Below are positions 14,643 through 15,276 of a stretch of DNA of 15,276 nucleotides, piece after piece. This DNA is from Flavobacterium sp. (GTDB lineage Bacteria > Bacteroidota > Bacteroidia > Flavobacteriales > Flavobacteriaceae): positions 12,741 through 28,016 of the forward strand of contig DMHA01000170.1 of the NCBI GenBank assembly GCA_003449615.1. The letters run 5' to 3'. Each line of letters begins with the position of its first letter. Positions within the stretch are counted from its first letter, which is position 1. The translations under genes and the position numbers were made by a program. Under the pieces are notes generated by a model. That model ran no database searches. It was not told where the DNA came from and was given only the letters and a program-made list of their open reading frames with translations.

Positions 14643-14650
14643 TAACTTTG
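14643..14650 (+). promoter_or_regulatory. Bacteroidota -7 box for the orphan lipoprotein gene
   Basis: TAACTTTG matches TAnnTTTG exactly and ends 17 nt before the ATG, the same distance as for xth. No clear TTTG is found at the -33 position. Confidence 0.5.
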
Positions 14651-14667
14651 CAACTTAATTTATACGA

Positions 14668-15273
14668 ATGAAATTCAAATATTTATTTGTTCTTTTTCTA
14701 ATTTTTGTCTTGTTTTCTTGCAAAAACGAGAATGAAAAACGCCAATTAGAATCCATTAAAGACATCAAAAAGAAGGAATTAATATTTTCGATTATCGAAA
14801 AAGCTTGGGTTTTTAATGCCAAACCCATCAATACGACTTCACAAGCAAACACTATTTCTTGGAAAGAATGGCGTGAGTTTTTGGCTGAACTAGATCAAAA
14901 ACCTAAAAAATCAATAGGGGCTTTTCAGAAAAAATCTTCCGAACTTTCCAAGAAATCTATGGCGTTGAATGATAATATTCCAGTAGAATTCAACAAACCC
15001 CAAATAAAAGCTAGAATAGCCATTTTGATAACCAAGGTGCGAATGATGGATTTATACCTCCATTTGAAGGACATTCCCGAACAAAAAGTGATTGCCTTGA
15101 TTCCCGAAATCAACACCCAATTGGCCGCTTTGCAAAACCAAATGGATAAAATTGTTCAAAAAAATAAAATTCCACTCGAAGAAGGAGAATCTGAGTTAAT
15201 CAAAATGCTTGATTCTGCCAGAGCTATCCCAAACACACCACAACTAGACCCAAATATCCCTCGCGTTGAGTAA
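14668..15273 (+). CDS. Predicted lipoprotein of unknown function
   Basis: This 201-residue protein has no domain I can recognise. Residues 1-18 are a type II signal peptide with a hydrophobic core and lipobox LFSC, giving lipidation at C18. The mature part is hydrophilic and mostly helical. Residues about 20-45 and 80-100 are lysine- and glutamate-rich. A conserved-looking WKEWREFLAELDQKP lies at 65-79, and a long amphipathic stretch at 115-165 may form a helical bundle or coiled coil. The C-terminus is proline-rich (IPNTPQLDPNIPRVE). It is probably anchored in the outer membrane facing the periplasm. It has its own -7 box and the gene is complete, with its stop codon 3 nt before the window end. 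Confidence 0.75.
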   Translation: MKFKYLFVLFLIFVLFSCKNENEKRQLESIKDIKKKELIFSIIEKAWVFNAKPINTTSQANTISWKEWREFLAELDQKPKKSIGAFQKKSSELSKKSMALNDNIPVEFNKPQIKARIAILITKVRMMDLYLHLKDIPEQKVIALIPEINTQLAALQNQMDKIVQKNKIPLEEGESELIKMLDSARAIPNTPQLDPNIPRVE

Positions 15274-15276
15274 ATC

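Overview
The window looks like chromosome from a Flavobacterium-like member of the Bacteroidota. The supporting signs are AT-rich intergenic DNA, a secreted protease with a type IX secretion (T9SS) C-terminal sorting domain, short-chain-type L-threonine dehydrogenase, a bifunctional OlsF-type aminolipid acyltransferase, and several -7 promoter boxes of the Bacteroidota form TAnnTTTG. No rRNA, tRNA, CRISPR array or transposase was found.

Layout. Positions 1-243 hold a nested degenerate tandem repeat that ends at the stop codon of olsF (minus strand, 245-2047). Divergent from olsF is xth (2162-2926), an AP endonuclease / exonuclease III. A perfect palindrome follows, then a lipoprotein with a coiled coil and an OmpA-like peptidoglycan-binding domain (2993-3934), then a hairpin terminator. 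Positions 4096-7129 form a compact accessory block: a single-chain protein joining a PD-(D/E)xK nuclease domain to a DNA methyltransferase, a large imperfect hairpin (6373-6458), and an MntA/HepT (MNT-HEPN) toxin-antitoxin pair. A short tail that could be the remnant of another gene follows. Positions 7246-8283 encode a Tas-type aldo/keto reductase, convergent with a MuiA-like DUF4140/DUF4139 exported protein (8327-9949, minus). A 357-bp AT-rich divergent intergenic region leads to a 1039-residue M43 (pappalysin-type) metalloprotease with PKD, GEVED-like, SprB-like and T9SS sorting domains. This is convergent with the threonine dehydrogenase (13505-14452, minus). The window ends with an orphan lipoprotein (14668-15273).

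How the parts relate. The core genes serve envelope lipid synthesis, DNA repair, envelope anchoring, redox metabolism, threonine catabolism and secreted proteolysis. They look like independent transcription units rather than one pathway. The 4096-7129 block is the accessory part: restriction-modification-like and toxin-antitoxin functions side by side suggest a small defence island. The large hairpin between its two parts resembles, but does not fully match, an integron attC site.

A second theme is a family of four palindromes, most with 15-nt arms and a 3-nt loop. They lie between tandem, convergent and divergent gene pairs. One carries a T-tract and should terminate transcription. Another sits in a divergent promoter region, so the family is better described as a dispersed repeat some copies of which serve as terminators.

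The best leads are the nuclease-methyltransferase fusion with its MntA/HepT neighbour, the attC-like hairpin, the SusC/TonB-like motif inside the MuiA-like protein, and the palindrome family.
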